Source: a bacterium BMS3Bbin13 | GTDB lineage: Bacteria; Pseudomonadota; Gammaproteobacteria; 21-64-14 | NCBI GenBank assembly: GCA_002897735.1 | Contig: BDTW01000003.1 | Coordinates: 1-60,867 of the forward strand | Length of the DNA stretch: 60,867 nucleotides | Direction of reading: 5' to 3' | In this document: positions 25,648 to 33,398 of the stretch, piece after piece | Position numbering within the stretch: the first letter of the stretch is position 1 | Layout: each line of letters begins with the position of its first letter | Program-made: the position numbers and the translations under genes | Notes under the pieces: generated by a model | The model's input: the letters and a program-made list of their open reading frames with translations, nothing else | What the model was told of the DNA's origin: nothing | Database searches by the model: none

Positions 25648-25869
25648 CTATTGCATCATTTCCGCGAGTTCCACACGCAATGCGCGATTGACCTCGTTGA
25701 ACGTAGCCCGATCCAGGCCACAGTCCTCGGGCTGGATTTTCTCCAAGCGGTTCAAGACCCATTCCGGGTCCGCGTACTGGGTTTTCTCCTGCAGGGAATC
25801 CAGTTTCGGGGTGGATTCCCCCGCGAAAAAGGCGTAGACCGCGCCTGAATGATCGTGATGAATGGCCAT
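25648..25869 (-). CDS. Small protein, 73 aa
   Basis: ATG at 25869. Product MAIHHDHSGAVYAFFAGE... continues EWVLNRLEKIQPEDCGLDRATF. The frame is open further but upstream codons are G/P-rich and unlike a protein. It is the first gene of the minus-strand run, just left of the divergence point. Function unknown. Confidence 0.55.
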   Translation of the reverse strand: MAIHHDHSGAVYAFFAGESTPKLDSLQEKTQYADPEWVLNRLEKIQPEDCGLDRATFNEVNRALRVELAEMMQ

Positions 25870-26479
25870 TTTCTTTCTCCGTCGCACGCCGGAGTTAAAA
25901 AAGGCCCACGGGACGTGCGTTCCCGGGGGCCAAGATAAAGCCCGGAAGCGCACGTCTCCCCCAAGTGGGGGCGAGCGCGCCCCCGGACGGGGTAAAACCA
26001 TAAAGGTGCATAGCAATACGGCGTTCCTCTCATGCGGATTGCCTCCGCGTAGGAACGACCCCATTCGGCCATGCGCCGGGAATTTTAGCGACCCCGCGCT
26101 GAATAACGCACCGGTCCGCCCGCTTTGAAGCCAGGACGATTGCCCCGGCTCAATCTTTATCCGCTACGCGTGGTGGCGGATTCATCTCTCGGCCATGATG
26201 CTGACCGGGGATTTCCAATGCGCGGGTTATTTTTCGTGGCCCGCGGGCCGCGTCCGTCCTAAGACGGAGACTACGCCACGATCAATACCACTCCGGGCTC
26301 CGGTTTGTCAAACCCGATTCCCCCAACGTCGCCCATCCGGCACCTCGTTTACGAATACCTCGCCCAAAACTCACGTATTCATTATCAGATGGGTGTTTCT
26401 TGCGCGGCATACTCCCCCCCATCCAAGCGGCGGCGGGCTTTCGGCTCGCTAAAAATAGGTCGAAATCCAGGGGGATGTC
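25870..26479. other. Divergent intergenic region (transcription split point)
   Basis: No gene is supported here. All genes to the left (except 25433) read left and all to the right read right. It holds GGGGGC/GCCCCC-type hairpins near 25918 and 25960, a GCGGGCCGC palindrome near 26245, and a strong minus-strand promoter at 26287-26317. Confidence 0.6.
26287..26317 (-). promoter_or_regulatory. Sigma-70-type promoter (minus strand), same block as at 19022
   Basis: Minus strand: TTGACA, 18-nt spacer ending GAGTGG, then TATTGATC. It would start a leftward transcript toward the 25869 gene. Confidence 0.6.
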
Positions 26480-27295
26480 ATGGCGGAAGACCAAGATTCC
26501 AGCACGGCTCGAAACACCCAGAAAGGCCCGCGGCGCTCGCGGCGCATCAACTTGACCCTGAGCTATCCGGCGCTCCTGCAACGCGTGACGTTCGGAACGC
26601 CAGAGGTGCAGACGCTCTACCAAGTGGCGTTCAACTCCGCCAACGCAAGCCTTGGGAAAATCGTCAAATTACGCGTCAACGAAGGGGTGCCGGAATCCAT
26701 CCACCAGTTGGAAACACTGTACCGGGGGATACTCGACGAGCGCAAGTCCACCCTGGACACGGAGCGGACACGCATCCGGTCGCTCATTGAGGAAAATGGC
26801 ATTGACGCGGAAATCGATCACTCGGAGGCGATCGAGTTCCAGGCCCGCCTAACCACGCCCTGGTCGCGTGGGTACCTCGAACTCTACCGCCTACTCGATG
26901 CGGCACTGCTAGACCTGCGGTTGCTGTGGCTGGCGGAGATCATCGACACCCAGCAGTTCCAGCGCGATGTGAAGTCACTGCGCCGCTTGGTGCTTGGGGT
27001 TCGCGGCTTGGTGATTTCCGCCGTCAACACCGCCTTCCAGGAAGCAAGCGTCCGCGACGGCGGCGAGCCCCCCTCTCCGTCCGACGACGATGCCGCTCCC
27101 GCGCCCAAGCGGGCCGCCCGCAAAAGAAAGACCCCGAATGGGGGCAGCGCTCCCAAGGAGGAGGGTGATGTCCACGACGAAGCCGGCGCTGGCGTGTCCG
27201 GGGGGGATGGGAAGGTTGGAGAAAGCGACGCGCCGCCGGTGACGGGCGATTCACCGCCCTCCATCGAGTCCGTAGGCGAGTTCCCATCCACTTGA
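26480..27295 (+). CDS. DUF1845 / PFL_4669-like protein (AcaB-related, tentative)
   Basis: 271 aa. A long helical core (SIHQLETLYRGILDERKSTL, RGYLELYRLLDAALLDLRLL, IIDTQQFQRDVKSLRRLVL) resembles the ICE PFL_4669/DUF1845 family, whose member AcaB is a DNA-binding co-activator on IncA/C plasmids. The C-terminal 80 residues are a low-complexity tail (KRAARKRKTPNGGSAPKEE). If correct, this fits the FlhDC-like pair at 5 kb. It is the first gene after the split point. The similarity is judged by eye. Confidence 0.5.
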   Translation: MAEDQDSSTARNTQKGPRRSRRINLTLSYPALLQRVTFGTPEVQTLYQVAFNSANASLGKIVKLRVNEGVPESIHQLETLYRGILDERKSTLDTERTRIRSLIEENGIDAEIDHSEAIEFQARLTTPWSRGYLELYRLLDAALLDLRLLWLAEIIDTQQFQRDVKSLRRLVLGVRGLVISAVNTAFQEASVRDGGEPPSPSDDDAAPAPKRAARKRKTPNGGSAPKEEGDVHDEAGAGVSGGDGKVGESDAPPVTGDSPPSIESVGEFPST

Positions 27296-27303
27296 CTCCG
27301 AAT

Positions 27304-27330
27304 TTGCATTCTCAGCCGTTTCGATATCCT
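27304..27330 (+). promoter_or_regulatory. Promoter TTGCAT-N15-TATCCT with GGTTGAC/GTCAACC operator
   Basis: Boxes at 27304-27309 and 27325-27330. A 7-bp inverted repeat GGTTGAC-6-GTCAACC (27334-27353) covers the expected start point, where a repressor could bind. Confidence 0.6.
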
Positions 27331-27378
27331 TGTGGTTGACCATTCTGTCAACCCAACTTAACGAAGGAGTTGTTGCCC

Positions 27379-28251
27379 ATGAAGAAAAACGCCCTGTTCT
27401 CCCTCCTGTCCGCCGGGGCTCTGTGTATCGCACCGTTCGCGGCCTCCGCCGGGACCGCCCCACTCAACCCGGCCATCGCCAAGACCCTGAGCGCGGTTTC
27501 CGTGGCCGGCGGTGGACTGCATAACCACTATTCGGAGTGGTCCGAAGGTCTCAAGAGCGCCTCCTCGCGGCCCAATTCCCTCGACCACGAAAGCGGAAGC
27601 CTCGGGCTGTTCCGCTTCACGCTCTCCCATCGGTTCCATACCGGCGTCTGGAGCGAGGTCCGCTACGACTTCGGCACCGGGGATACCGCCTACACCGGGT
27701 ATACGCAGTCTGGAGCCCCCACATCGGCCACCACGGGCAATACCGTCCACGACGTGCGCGCCCGCGTGGGCTATCCGCTTGCCCTGGCCCGCAACGTCGC
27801 CCTCCTCCCGTTCCTGGAGGGTGGGTATTACCGGTGGGACCGCACCGTCGACCAGGGCACTCCGCTTGCTTACAACGAACTCTACACGAGCGGCTACGTC
27901 GGTGGCGGCGCCAAGTTCCTCTATGCAATCACTCCGCGGTGGGTGGTCTCCGCAAGCGCCGATGCCGGGTCCACGGTCAACCCCGACACCGACGCATCGG
28001 GATTGGTTAACTACTCCGGCGGGCTTGGAACCCACACCTACGCCGGTGCGGCGTTCCAGGAGGACTACCGGGTGCGTGGCAATTGGCACCTGTTCGCCCG
28101 CATTTCCTATCGCTACTTCGGGTTCGGGCGCTCGAATGCCCTGCCGGCCACCGTGGTATCCAATGGCGCCACCATCAACACAACCGCCACGGAACCCAAC
28201 AGCACCACCGAGCAGGTTCGCTACTCTCTCGGCGTGGCGTATGACTTCTAA
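27379..28251 (+). CDS. Predicted outer-membrane porin-like beta-barrel protein
   Basis: 290 aa from the ATG at 27379 with AAGGAG upstream. Clear Sec signal (MKKNALFSLLSAGALCIAPFAASA). The mature protein has about ten alternating amphipathic strands (VWSEVRYDFGTGD, VALLPFLEGGYYRWD, WHLFARISYRYFGFG) and ends VRYSLGVAYDF with a C-terminal Phe, as outer-membrane barrels do. Substrate unknown. A 285-nt gene overlaps its stop. Confidence 0.82.
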   Translation: MKKNALFSLLSAGALCIAPFAASAGTAPLNPAIAKTLSAVSVAGGGLHNHYSEWSEGLKSASSRPNSLDHESGSLGLFRFTLSHRFHTGVWSEVRYDFGTGDTAYTGYTQSGAPTSATTGNTVHDVRARVGYPLALARNVALLPFLEGGYYRWDRTVDQGTPLAYNELYTSGYVGGGAKFLYAITPRWVVSASADAGSTVNPDTDASGLVNYSGGLGTHTYAGAAFQEDYRVRGNWHLFARISYRYFGFGRSNALPATVVSNGATINTTATEPNSTTEQVRYSLGVAYDF

Positions 28252-28525
28252 GCCGCGCCTCTCCCCTTGCCGCCAGGGACGGCGGCTTTTTTCCTCCCGA
28301 CCCGGGGAGCCCTCCAACCAGGGGAAGCAGGCGGAACAGGAAGTTCGCGAGGTTTGTGCCGCGCTTGCTCTGCGGATTTCCTCTTTTCTCCCGGGCGGTG
28401 TCGGCCGACGCGACAGCAACGAGATGCGCCGCGCATTGCACGATGCAATCTTGGACGACACGCTTTACGCGCAGATGCGTGCCGCACTCGATAACCCCGA
28501 TCTTCCTGTTCCAGGTGAGATTTAG
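28241..28525 (+). CDS. Small protein of unknown function, 94 aa
   Basis: ATG at 28241 overlaps the barrel gene stop (ATGACTTCTAA). The second half is helical and charged (GKQAEQEVREVCAALALRISS, then RRALHDAILDDTLYAQMRAAL). Not recognised. Coupled to the next gene, which starts directly after its stop. Confidence 0.5.
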   Translation: MTSKPRLSPCRQGRRLFSSRPGEPSNQGKQAEQEVREVCAALALRISSFLPGGVGRRDSNEMRRALHDAILDDTLYAQMRAALDNPDLPVPGEI

Positions 28526-28768
28526 ATGCCTACCTTGCTGCCTTTTCCAAGCCCGAAAACCCGCGCATTACGCGAGCGGCGCGTCGAACTTGTAACGCGG
28601 GTTCTAATCGACACCTTGTGCGAGGTTCCGATACCGGCGCTGCTCGATGCGATTGCCGTGGGGCACCGTCGGCTCGCTACCGGAAGCAACGTTTTAAAGG
28701 CGGTGGACGCTGGCGTAGATGCCGCGGAAAACTGGTGTTCCGCTCATTTCGTGGAAATAGCTCCGTGA
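28526..28768 (+). CDS. Small protein of unknown function, 80 aa
   Basis: ATG directly follows the previous TAG. Helical, no membrane segment (TLCEVPIPALLDAIAVGHRRLATGSNVLKAVDAG). Overlaps the next gene by 4 bp (GTGA). A chain of four tightly coupled small genes runs from 28241 to 29504; their products may form a complex, but this is inference. Confidence 0.55.
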   Translation: MPTLLPFPSPKTRALRERRVELVTRVLIDTLCEVPIPALLDAIAVGHRRLATGSNVLKAVDAGVDAAENWCSAHFVEIAP

Positions 28769-28974
28769 AGAGATCCTGTTCCTCCGATCCGGCGACCGTC
28801 ATTCGGCGCCATAACCGGGTGCTGTCCGATTTGGTCGACGAGGCACACGAACGAGCCCGGTTGGACAAGAAATTCCGCCTATCCGGCTATTTACGCGGAC
28901 TCGCCACTGTCGAGCGGTACCCGGAGATCCGCGCGGCCCTATTGGCGTTGGCTCAAAAAGCGCGTCGGTCGTGA
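28765..28974 (+). CDS. Small protein of unknown function, 69 aa
   Basis: GTG start overlapping the previous stop. Product has the helical NRVLSDLVDEAHERARLDKKFR segment and RGLATVERYPEIRAALLALAQ. No family recognised. Confidence 0.55.
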   Translation: MKRSCSSDPATVIRRHNRVLSDLVDEAHERARLDKKFRLSGYLRGLATVERYPEIRAALLALAQKARRS

Positions 28975-29504
28975 TTTCCATCACCCCATTCGGCTTTCCC
29001 GCACAGGGAGCCCCCTCTCGGGCCGGACGGGCGCGATCCCACTTCACCGTTTCCGGACAAAGGAAGCGCCGGCCGGCACTCCCGGAGAACCCAAGAAAAA
29101 ACATGCGTGTCAATCCTCGCGAAATCGAATTTTGTCTCCAACACCTGCGCCTGTGCCGTGCGATCGCTCCACTCCGGGGCGTGTACGCCGAGCCATCCTT
29201 CCTGGCGGCTCGGCTTGCCCAGGTTTTCAACCGCCAGGTCCTCGAAGAATCCTACTGGGCCGCCGCCGAGCGGGAGAATCTTACGCGGGTTTCCCATGAT
29301 GGAATGCCCTTGGTGGAGGTCGACCCCGCATCCGCTTGGGCGTTGGTCGCGGCCAGGAACGAACAGATCGGAAAACCAACCTTTTACGGTTTTCACCCGA
29401 TGCCTACCGTGGAACGTACTCGCGTTTGGTCGCTACGACCGCGCGCGTTACAGGTTTTACGCGTAGGGGACGGGGGTACTCCGCGATGTCCCCCGACCCG
29501 TTAA
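28971..29504 (+). CDS. Protein of unknown function, 177 aa
   Basis: GTG at 28971 overlaps the previous stop; an ATG at 29103 (MRVNPREIEFCLQHLRLC) is an alternative start with no G-rich site. The C-terminal part is arginine-rich. It overlaps the helicase start. Not recognised. Confidence 0.5.
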   Translation: MISITPFGFPAQGAPSRAGRARSHFTVSGQRKRRPALPENPRKNMRVNPREIEFCLQHLRLCRAIAPLRGVYAEPSFLAARLAQVFNRQVLEESYWAAAERENLTRVSHDGMPLVEVDPASAWALVAARNEQIGKPTFYGFHPMPTVERTRVWSLRPRALQVLRVGDGGTPRCPPTR

Positions 29505-31201
29505 GCGGGCTCGACTCCAGCCAGGAGCAGGCGGTTCGCCTGGAGGGGCACGCCTTGATTATCGCCGGGCCCGGCTCCGGGAAGACCCGCACCTTGGCCG
29601 CGCGGGCCGTATGGCTGCTCGCCTCCGGAGCCGGTGACCTCGCGGCGGTAGCCTTCACCCGGGACTCCGCCCGCGAAATCCGCTCCCGTATTCGTTCTGG
29701 AATCGGCGGGCGGGAGGGCAATAAACGGGTGATGGCCGGCACCTTCCATAGCTTGGCCTCCAAGCAGCTCAAAAACCACGGGGTCCGCGTCCGCCTGCTC
29801 GATGAGGCCGGGCGCGCGCACTATGTCTTGCGCGCACGGGAGATTTGCGGCGATGACCTGCCGATTGACGAGGCGTTGCGCCTTATCGACGGATTCAAGG
29901 CCACGACGGCACCCCCTCCCGCCGATGGGGTTGGAACCGCACTGTTCGCCGCCTACCAGCGCCTGCTCGCCCGGGATGGAATCCTCGATTTCTCGGATCT
30001 GGTTCTCAAGGCCGTCTCGGGGATGGGCGATGGGACCATCCAACCACTGCCGGTGCGGTGGCTGATGGTCGACGAAGCTCAGGATCTCGACGACGCCCAG
30101 TACGCCTGGTTGCGTGCCCATGTTCGCGCCGGCGTTTCCATCACGCTGGTCGGCGACGATGATCAATCCATCTACGGTTGGCGCCACGCCTTGGGGTTCC
30201 ACGGCCTCGAGCGGTTTGCCAACGAACTGCGGGCCGCCCGGGCGGTCCTGACCCGCAACTACCGGTGCGCGCCCGAAGTGGCGGAACCCGCCTTGCGGCT
30301 CATCCGGCACAATCCCACCCGATTCGCCAAACCCATCCAGCCGGAACGTCCGGCCGGCGGCGACATCCGGGTGATTCCGGCCACACGGAGAATCGATGAA
30401 GCGGAAATCATCATCCGAAACCTCTTGGCCGAGCCGGGACAATGGGCCGTACTCGCCCGCACCAACCGGCTACTGGATTTCCCGGAACTGCTGTGTGGTC
30501 CCGCCAACCTCCCCGTCCGGCGTCTCGGCGGGCGCAGCTTCTGGGAAAGACCGGCCGCGTCCGCCGTATGCGATGCCCTGCTTTCGATTCAGGACGGCTC
30601 CTGGGTGGGTGTTGACCGCCTGCTGGGACTCGTCGGCCTTCCCCCCTCCACACTGGAGACGTTACGCGGGCAGACATTGGCGGAAATCGTCGCTCATCCG
30701 CCCGATGTGCTGCCTCCCAACACGCCGCACCGGCGCGCCGCCGTCAGCCTTTGCGGCCTGATGCCCCAATGGCGCGAGCTTGCGCACCGCGAGCGCACAA
30801 ACCTGCTGTTGACCGCGCTCTCCCAATGGTTGACCAATCATATCTCCGGACACTTCGTTTCCGAGATTGCCCGGCAGGCCTGCACGGCCCTCGCCCGACG
30901 CGAAGGCTCGCTCGCCGCGCGGTTGGCGGGTGTCCGCGCCAACTCTTCCCGCCCCCCTCGCGAGGACACCCCCCCGGTCATTCTCGCCACGCTCCATGCG
31001 GCCAAGGGGCTCGAGTGGGATCGCGTCTGGATTCTCGCGTGCGAAGAGGGCGTGGTGCCCCATATCGACGCTCCGCTGGACGAAGAACGACGCCTGTTCT
31101 ACGTGGGCATGACCCGCGCCCGTCACCACCTGACCTGCTCCTTCGCGCTCACCGAGGGCGTGCGCAGCCGGTTCCTGGAAGAGGCGGGATTGTTTTCCTG
31201 A
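29486..31201 (+). CDS. UvrD/Rep-family DNA helicase
   Basis: 571 aa from the ATG at 29486. All SF1A motifs are visible: Walker A GPGSGKT (residues about 28-34), DEAQDLDD (II), VGDDDQSIYGWRHA (III), RTNRLLD (IV), LHAAKGLEWDRVW (V) and FYVGMTRARHHL (VI). Such 3'-5' helicases unwind DNA in repair or plasmid replication. It lies in the plus-strand replication region with RecD2 and DnaB. Confidence 0.93.
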   Translation: MSPDPLSGLDSSQEQAVRLEGHALIIAGPGSGKTRTLAARAVWLLASGAGDLAAVAFTRDSAREIRSRIRSGIGGREGNKRVMAGTFHSLASKQLKNHGVRVRLLDEAGRAHYVLRAREICGDDLPIDEALRLIDGFKATTAPPPADGVGTALFAAYQRLLARDGILDFSDLVLKAVSGMGDGTIQPLPVRWLMVDEAQDLDDAQYAWLRAHVRAGVSITLVGDDDQSIYGWRHALGFHGLERFANELRAARAVLTRNYRCAPEVAEPALRLIRHNPTRFAKPIQPERPAGGDIRVIPATRRIDEAEIIIRNLLAEPGQWAVLARTNRLLDFPELLCGPANLPVRRLGGRSFWERPAASAVCDALLSIQDGSWVGVDRLLGLVGLPPSTLETLRGQTLAEIVAHPPDVLPPNTPHRRAAVSLCGLMPQWRELAHRERTNLLLTALSQWLTNHISGHFVSEIARQACTALARREGSLAARLAGVRANSSRPPREDTPPVILATLHAAKGLEWDRVWILACEEGVVPHIDAPLDEERRLFYVGMTRARHHLTCSFALTEGVRSRFLEEAGLFS

Positions 31202-31223
31202 CGCCCCGGGATAGATTTGACCC

Positions 31224-31775
31224 ATGGCCTATCGCAAAAACTTCCATCCCTGGCGGCAGGACCTTGCCGGGGCCGGACTGTTCTTCGCGTTCTCCGTGCT
31301 CTCGCTACGTTCGGCCGATGCCAATCCGCTCTATGTATTGCCCGCCTTGGGTTTTGGGTGGGCCGCGTGGCTGGCCCTCAAAAGCTATTCGCGCCGTACC
31401 CACGGAAAGCGTGTGGAACACGCGGCCCTCATCGATTTGCGCAAGGCGTGTTCGTGGGCGGTCGCAGTGAATGTCCCCGTTCCCGGCGGGGGAGGAGACA
31501 TCGACGCCGTCGTGGAAGGACCGCGCCGGTTCGCCGTGGAGATAAAATCCTGGGCCGGCCTGCGGATACGGCGCGGGCGCTTGGTGCGCGCATCGGGCCG
31601 CCCCACCGGGGGGCGAGACCCCATTGCCCAGTGCCTGCGCGAGGCCAACGCCATCGGTGCCGTGGCGGTCCTATGGCTACCCACCGCCAAGCGCACATCG
31701 GCCTTCGAGCATCGCGGCGTGCTCGTCGTCAACGGACCGGCACGCTTTCTCAATGAAAGGTTGCATAGCGGATAA
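31224..31775 (+). CDS. NERD-domain protein with N-terminal membrane segments
   Basis: 183 aa. Two hydrophobic segments (residues about 17-52, LAGAGLFFAFSVLSLR and VLPALGFGWAAWLAL) are followed by a NERD nuclease-related domain: VNVPVPGGGGDIDAVVEG and FAVEIKSWAGL carry the acidic D-(E)xK-like active site, then WLPTA and GVLVVNGP. Nuclease activity is expected from the family but unproven. It follows the helicase by 22 bp. Confidence 0.75.
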   Translation: MAYRKNFHPWRQDLAGAGLFFAFSVLSLRSADANPLYVLPALGFGWAAWLALKSYSRRTHGKRVEHAALIDLRKACSWAVAVNVPVPGGGGDIDAVVEGPRRFAVEIKSWAGLRIRRGRLVRASGRPTGGRDPIAQCLREANAIGAVAVLWLPTAKRTSAFEHRGVLVVNGPARFLNERLHSG

Positions 31776-31854
31776 GTCCATCCGGCCAGCTTTTCCCTGA
31801 GTTGCTTTTTCCGGGGAACGCGCGATAAAAATCCACCCCCAAGGAGAAATCCAA

Positions 31855-32487
31855 ATGCCATTACCTCCCCAAGCGCCCGCGACGGTCTTGCCTTCCCCTT
31901 GGGACCCGCCCGGTCCCCACACCATCGAAACTTCATCGGGCGCGCGGGTCGATTTGTTCGACCCCGACCCCGCGAGCCTACGACTCGACGACATCGCGTT
32001 CTCGCTCTGCCGTATTTCCCGGTATACCGGGCACACCCGCGAGCCGTACTCCGTGGGCTCGCACAGTATGTGGGTCGCCCAGTTGTGTCTACGGACCACC
32101 GAGGACCCACGGACCAGCCTTTACGCGCTACTGCACGATGCACACGAAGCGTACATTGGCGATATTCCGACTCCCGTCAAGAACCTCCCCGGGATGCGGG
32201 ATGTTCTGCGCCCGGTGGTCAAACGCTTGCAGAACGCTATTTTTGACACCCTCGGGCTCGCCCCTCCGTCGCCCGAGCAGCACGCGTGGGTCGCGTGGGC
32301 CGATGCACTCGCCCTCGTCGAGGAGTCTCGGTTCCTGATGCCGTCCCGGGGATTCGATTGGGGAGTCCCCGTACCGAAACCCCCGGTCCCTTGCCCGGGC
32401 ACGCCCCCCTTCCCCCCTGTTCTCCCGCAGACGCCGGAATACACCGTTGAGGCGTTTCTATCCTTGTACGGGGAATTGCGCCATTGA
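31855..32487 (+). CDS. HD-domain phosphohydrolase (YfbR-like 5'-nucleotidase family)
   Basis: 210 aa. The HD motif is visible in YSVGSHSMWVAQLCL (His) and YALLHDAHEAYIGDI (HD). The YfbR family removes 5' phosphate from deoxynucleotides or acts on related nucleotides; it may tune dNTP pools with NrdJ. The C-terminal tail is proline-rich (PVPKPPVPCPGTPPFPP). A promoter-like TTGCTT-GATAAA lies upstream near 31803-31830. Confidence 0.75.
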   Translation: MPLPPQAPATVLPSPWDPPGPHTIETSSGARVDLFDPDPASLRLDDIAFSLCRISRYTGHTREPYSVGSHSMWVAQLCLRTTEDPRTSLYALLHDAHEAYIGDIPTPVKNLPGMRDVLRPVVKRLQNAIFDTLGLAPPSPEQHAWVAWADALALVEESRFLMPSRGFDWGVPVPKPPVPCPGTPPFPPVLPQTPEYTVEAFLSLYGELRH

Positions 32488-32625
32488 CGGATATAAGGTG
32501 CTTCGTGTGCACGGTTGGAACGTACCGCGCGGGACGCGCCGCTGGATGCATCGCCGTGCACAGAACCATTGGGATTTAGCTTGTGTCCCGTCTGGTTTCG
32601 GTTGTCCACACCGCGGAGCGCCGTC

Positions 32626-33297
32626 ATGAGTCCACCCGACCGGCTTTTCCCCGAGTGGCTCCCCGGCGAGCTGGCGGGTTCTCCCCTGCTTGAGCAGGCG
32701 TTCACCCACCGAAGCGTAGGTCCACGAAACTACGAGCGGCTCGAGTTTATCGGCGATGCCGTATTGGATTTGATCGTCGGCGTGCGATTGTTCGACTTGA
32801 TGCCGAACGCCACCGAAGGCGTGCTCTCCAAGTCCCGTTCCTATCTGGTTTGCGCCGGCACCCTGAGTGAAATCGCGCGTAAACACGGGATACCGACGCT
32901 TTTGCGTGCCTCGCCCGGCATCGCCGCCACCCCCTCGGTCCAGGCGGATATGGTCGAGGCACTGATCGGCGCTTGCTTCCTCCACGCCGGACTCGGGGCC
33001 GCCGAGAAGATGGTCCGGTTCCTGTATGGCCCCCATTGGGAGCATCCACCGGCGCCCCAGTGCATCCAGGACCCGAAGACCGCACTCCAGGAATGGGCGC
33101 AGCGGCGTAGAATCCCCCGCCCGTCGTATTGCGTGCTCCACACGAGCGGCCCGAACCATAAGCTGATATTCGAGGTCGAGTGCCGGGTATCCACTCTCGG
33201 CGAACCGGCTATCGGGCACGGCCCCACCCGCCGGGCGGCAGAGAAAAACGCGGCGGCGAACGCCCTCCATCGACTACGAGATCGTGGGGGCCGATAG
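32626..33297 (+). CDS. rnc: Ribonuclease III
   Basis: 223 aa from the ATG at 32626. The signature ERLEFIGDAVLDLIV has the catalytic Glu/Asp pair, and the later VEALIGACFLHAG completes the site. A dsRNA-binding domain follows (KTALQEWAQRRRI through AEKNAAANALHRL). Cleaves double-stranded RNA; on this element it may process structured transcripts. An extra copy on a mobile element is unusual but seen in plasmids. A perfect 30-bp palindrome follows the gene. Confidence 0.93.
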   Translation: MSPPDRLFPEWLPGELAGSPLLEQAFTHRSVGPRNYERLEFIGDAVLDLIVGVRLFDLMPNATEGVLSKSRSYLVCAGTLSEIARKHGIPTLLRASPGIAATPSVQADMVEALIGACFLHAGLGAAEKMVRFLYGPHWEHPPAPQCIQDPKTALQEWAQRRRIPRPSYCVLHTSGPNHKLIFEVECRVSTLGEPAIGHGPTRRAAEKNAAANALHRLRDRGGR

Positions 33298-33314
33298 CCC
33301 TTAAGTCGAACAGA

Positions 33315-33344
33315 ACCGCTTTCGCCAAATTTGGCGAAAGCGGT
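33315..33344. repeat. Perfect 30-bp palindrome
   Basis: ACCGCTTTCGCCAAA and its exact complement joined with no spacer, between rnc and recD2. Possible operator for a dimeric repressor, or an RNA stem cut by RNase III. Confidence 0.8.
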
Positions 33345-33364
33345 CCAGCGCAGCCGACGGAAAC

Positions 33365-33391
33365 TTGCATTCTAGATTTTGGTCGCATTGT
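33365..33391 (+). promoter_or_regulatory. Promoter-like TTGCAT-N15-CATTGT of recD2
   Basis: The -10-like hexamer ends 8 bp before the recD2 ATG, so the predicted start point falls at the start codon and the mRNA would be nearly leaderless. Confidence 0.5.
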
Positions 33392-33398
33392 TAGGACG

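Noticed and set aside
25093-25848. 251-aa plus-strand ORF
   Set aside because: It runs antisense or out of frame across several smaller supported genes and through a perfect inverted repeat.
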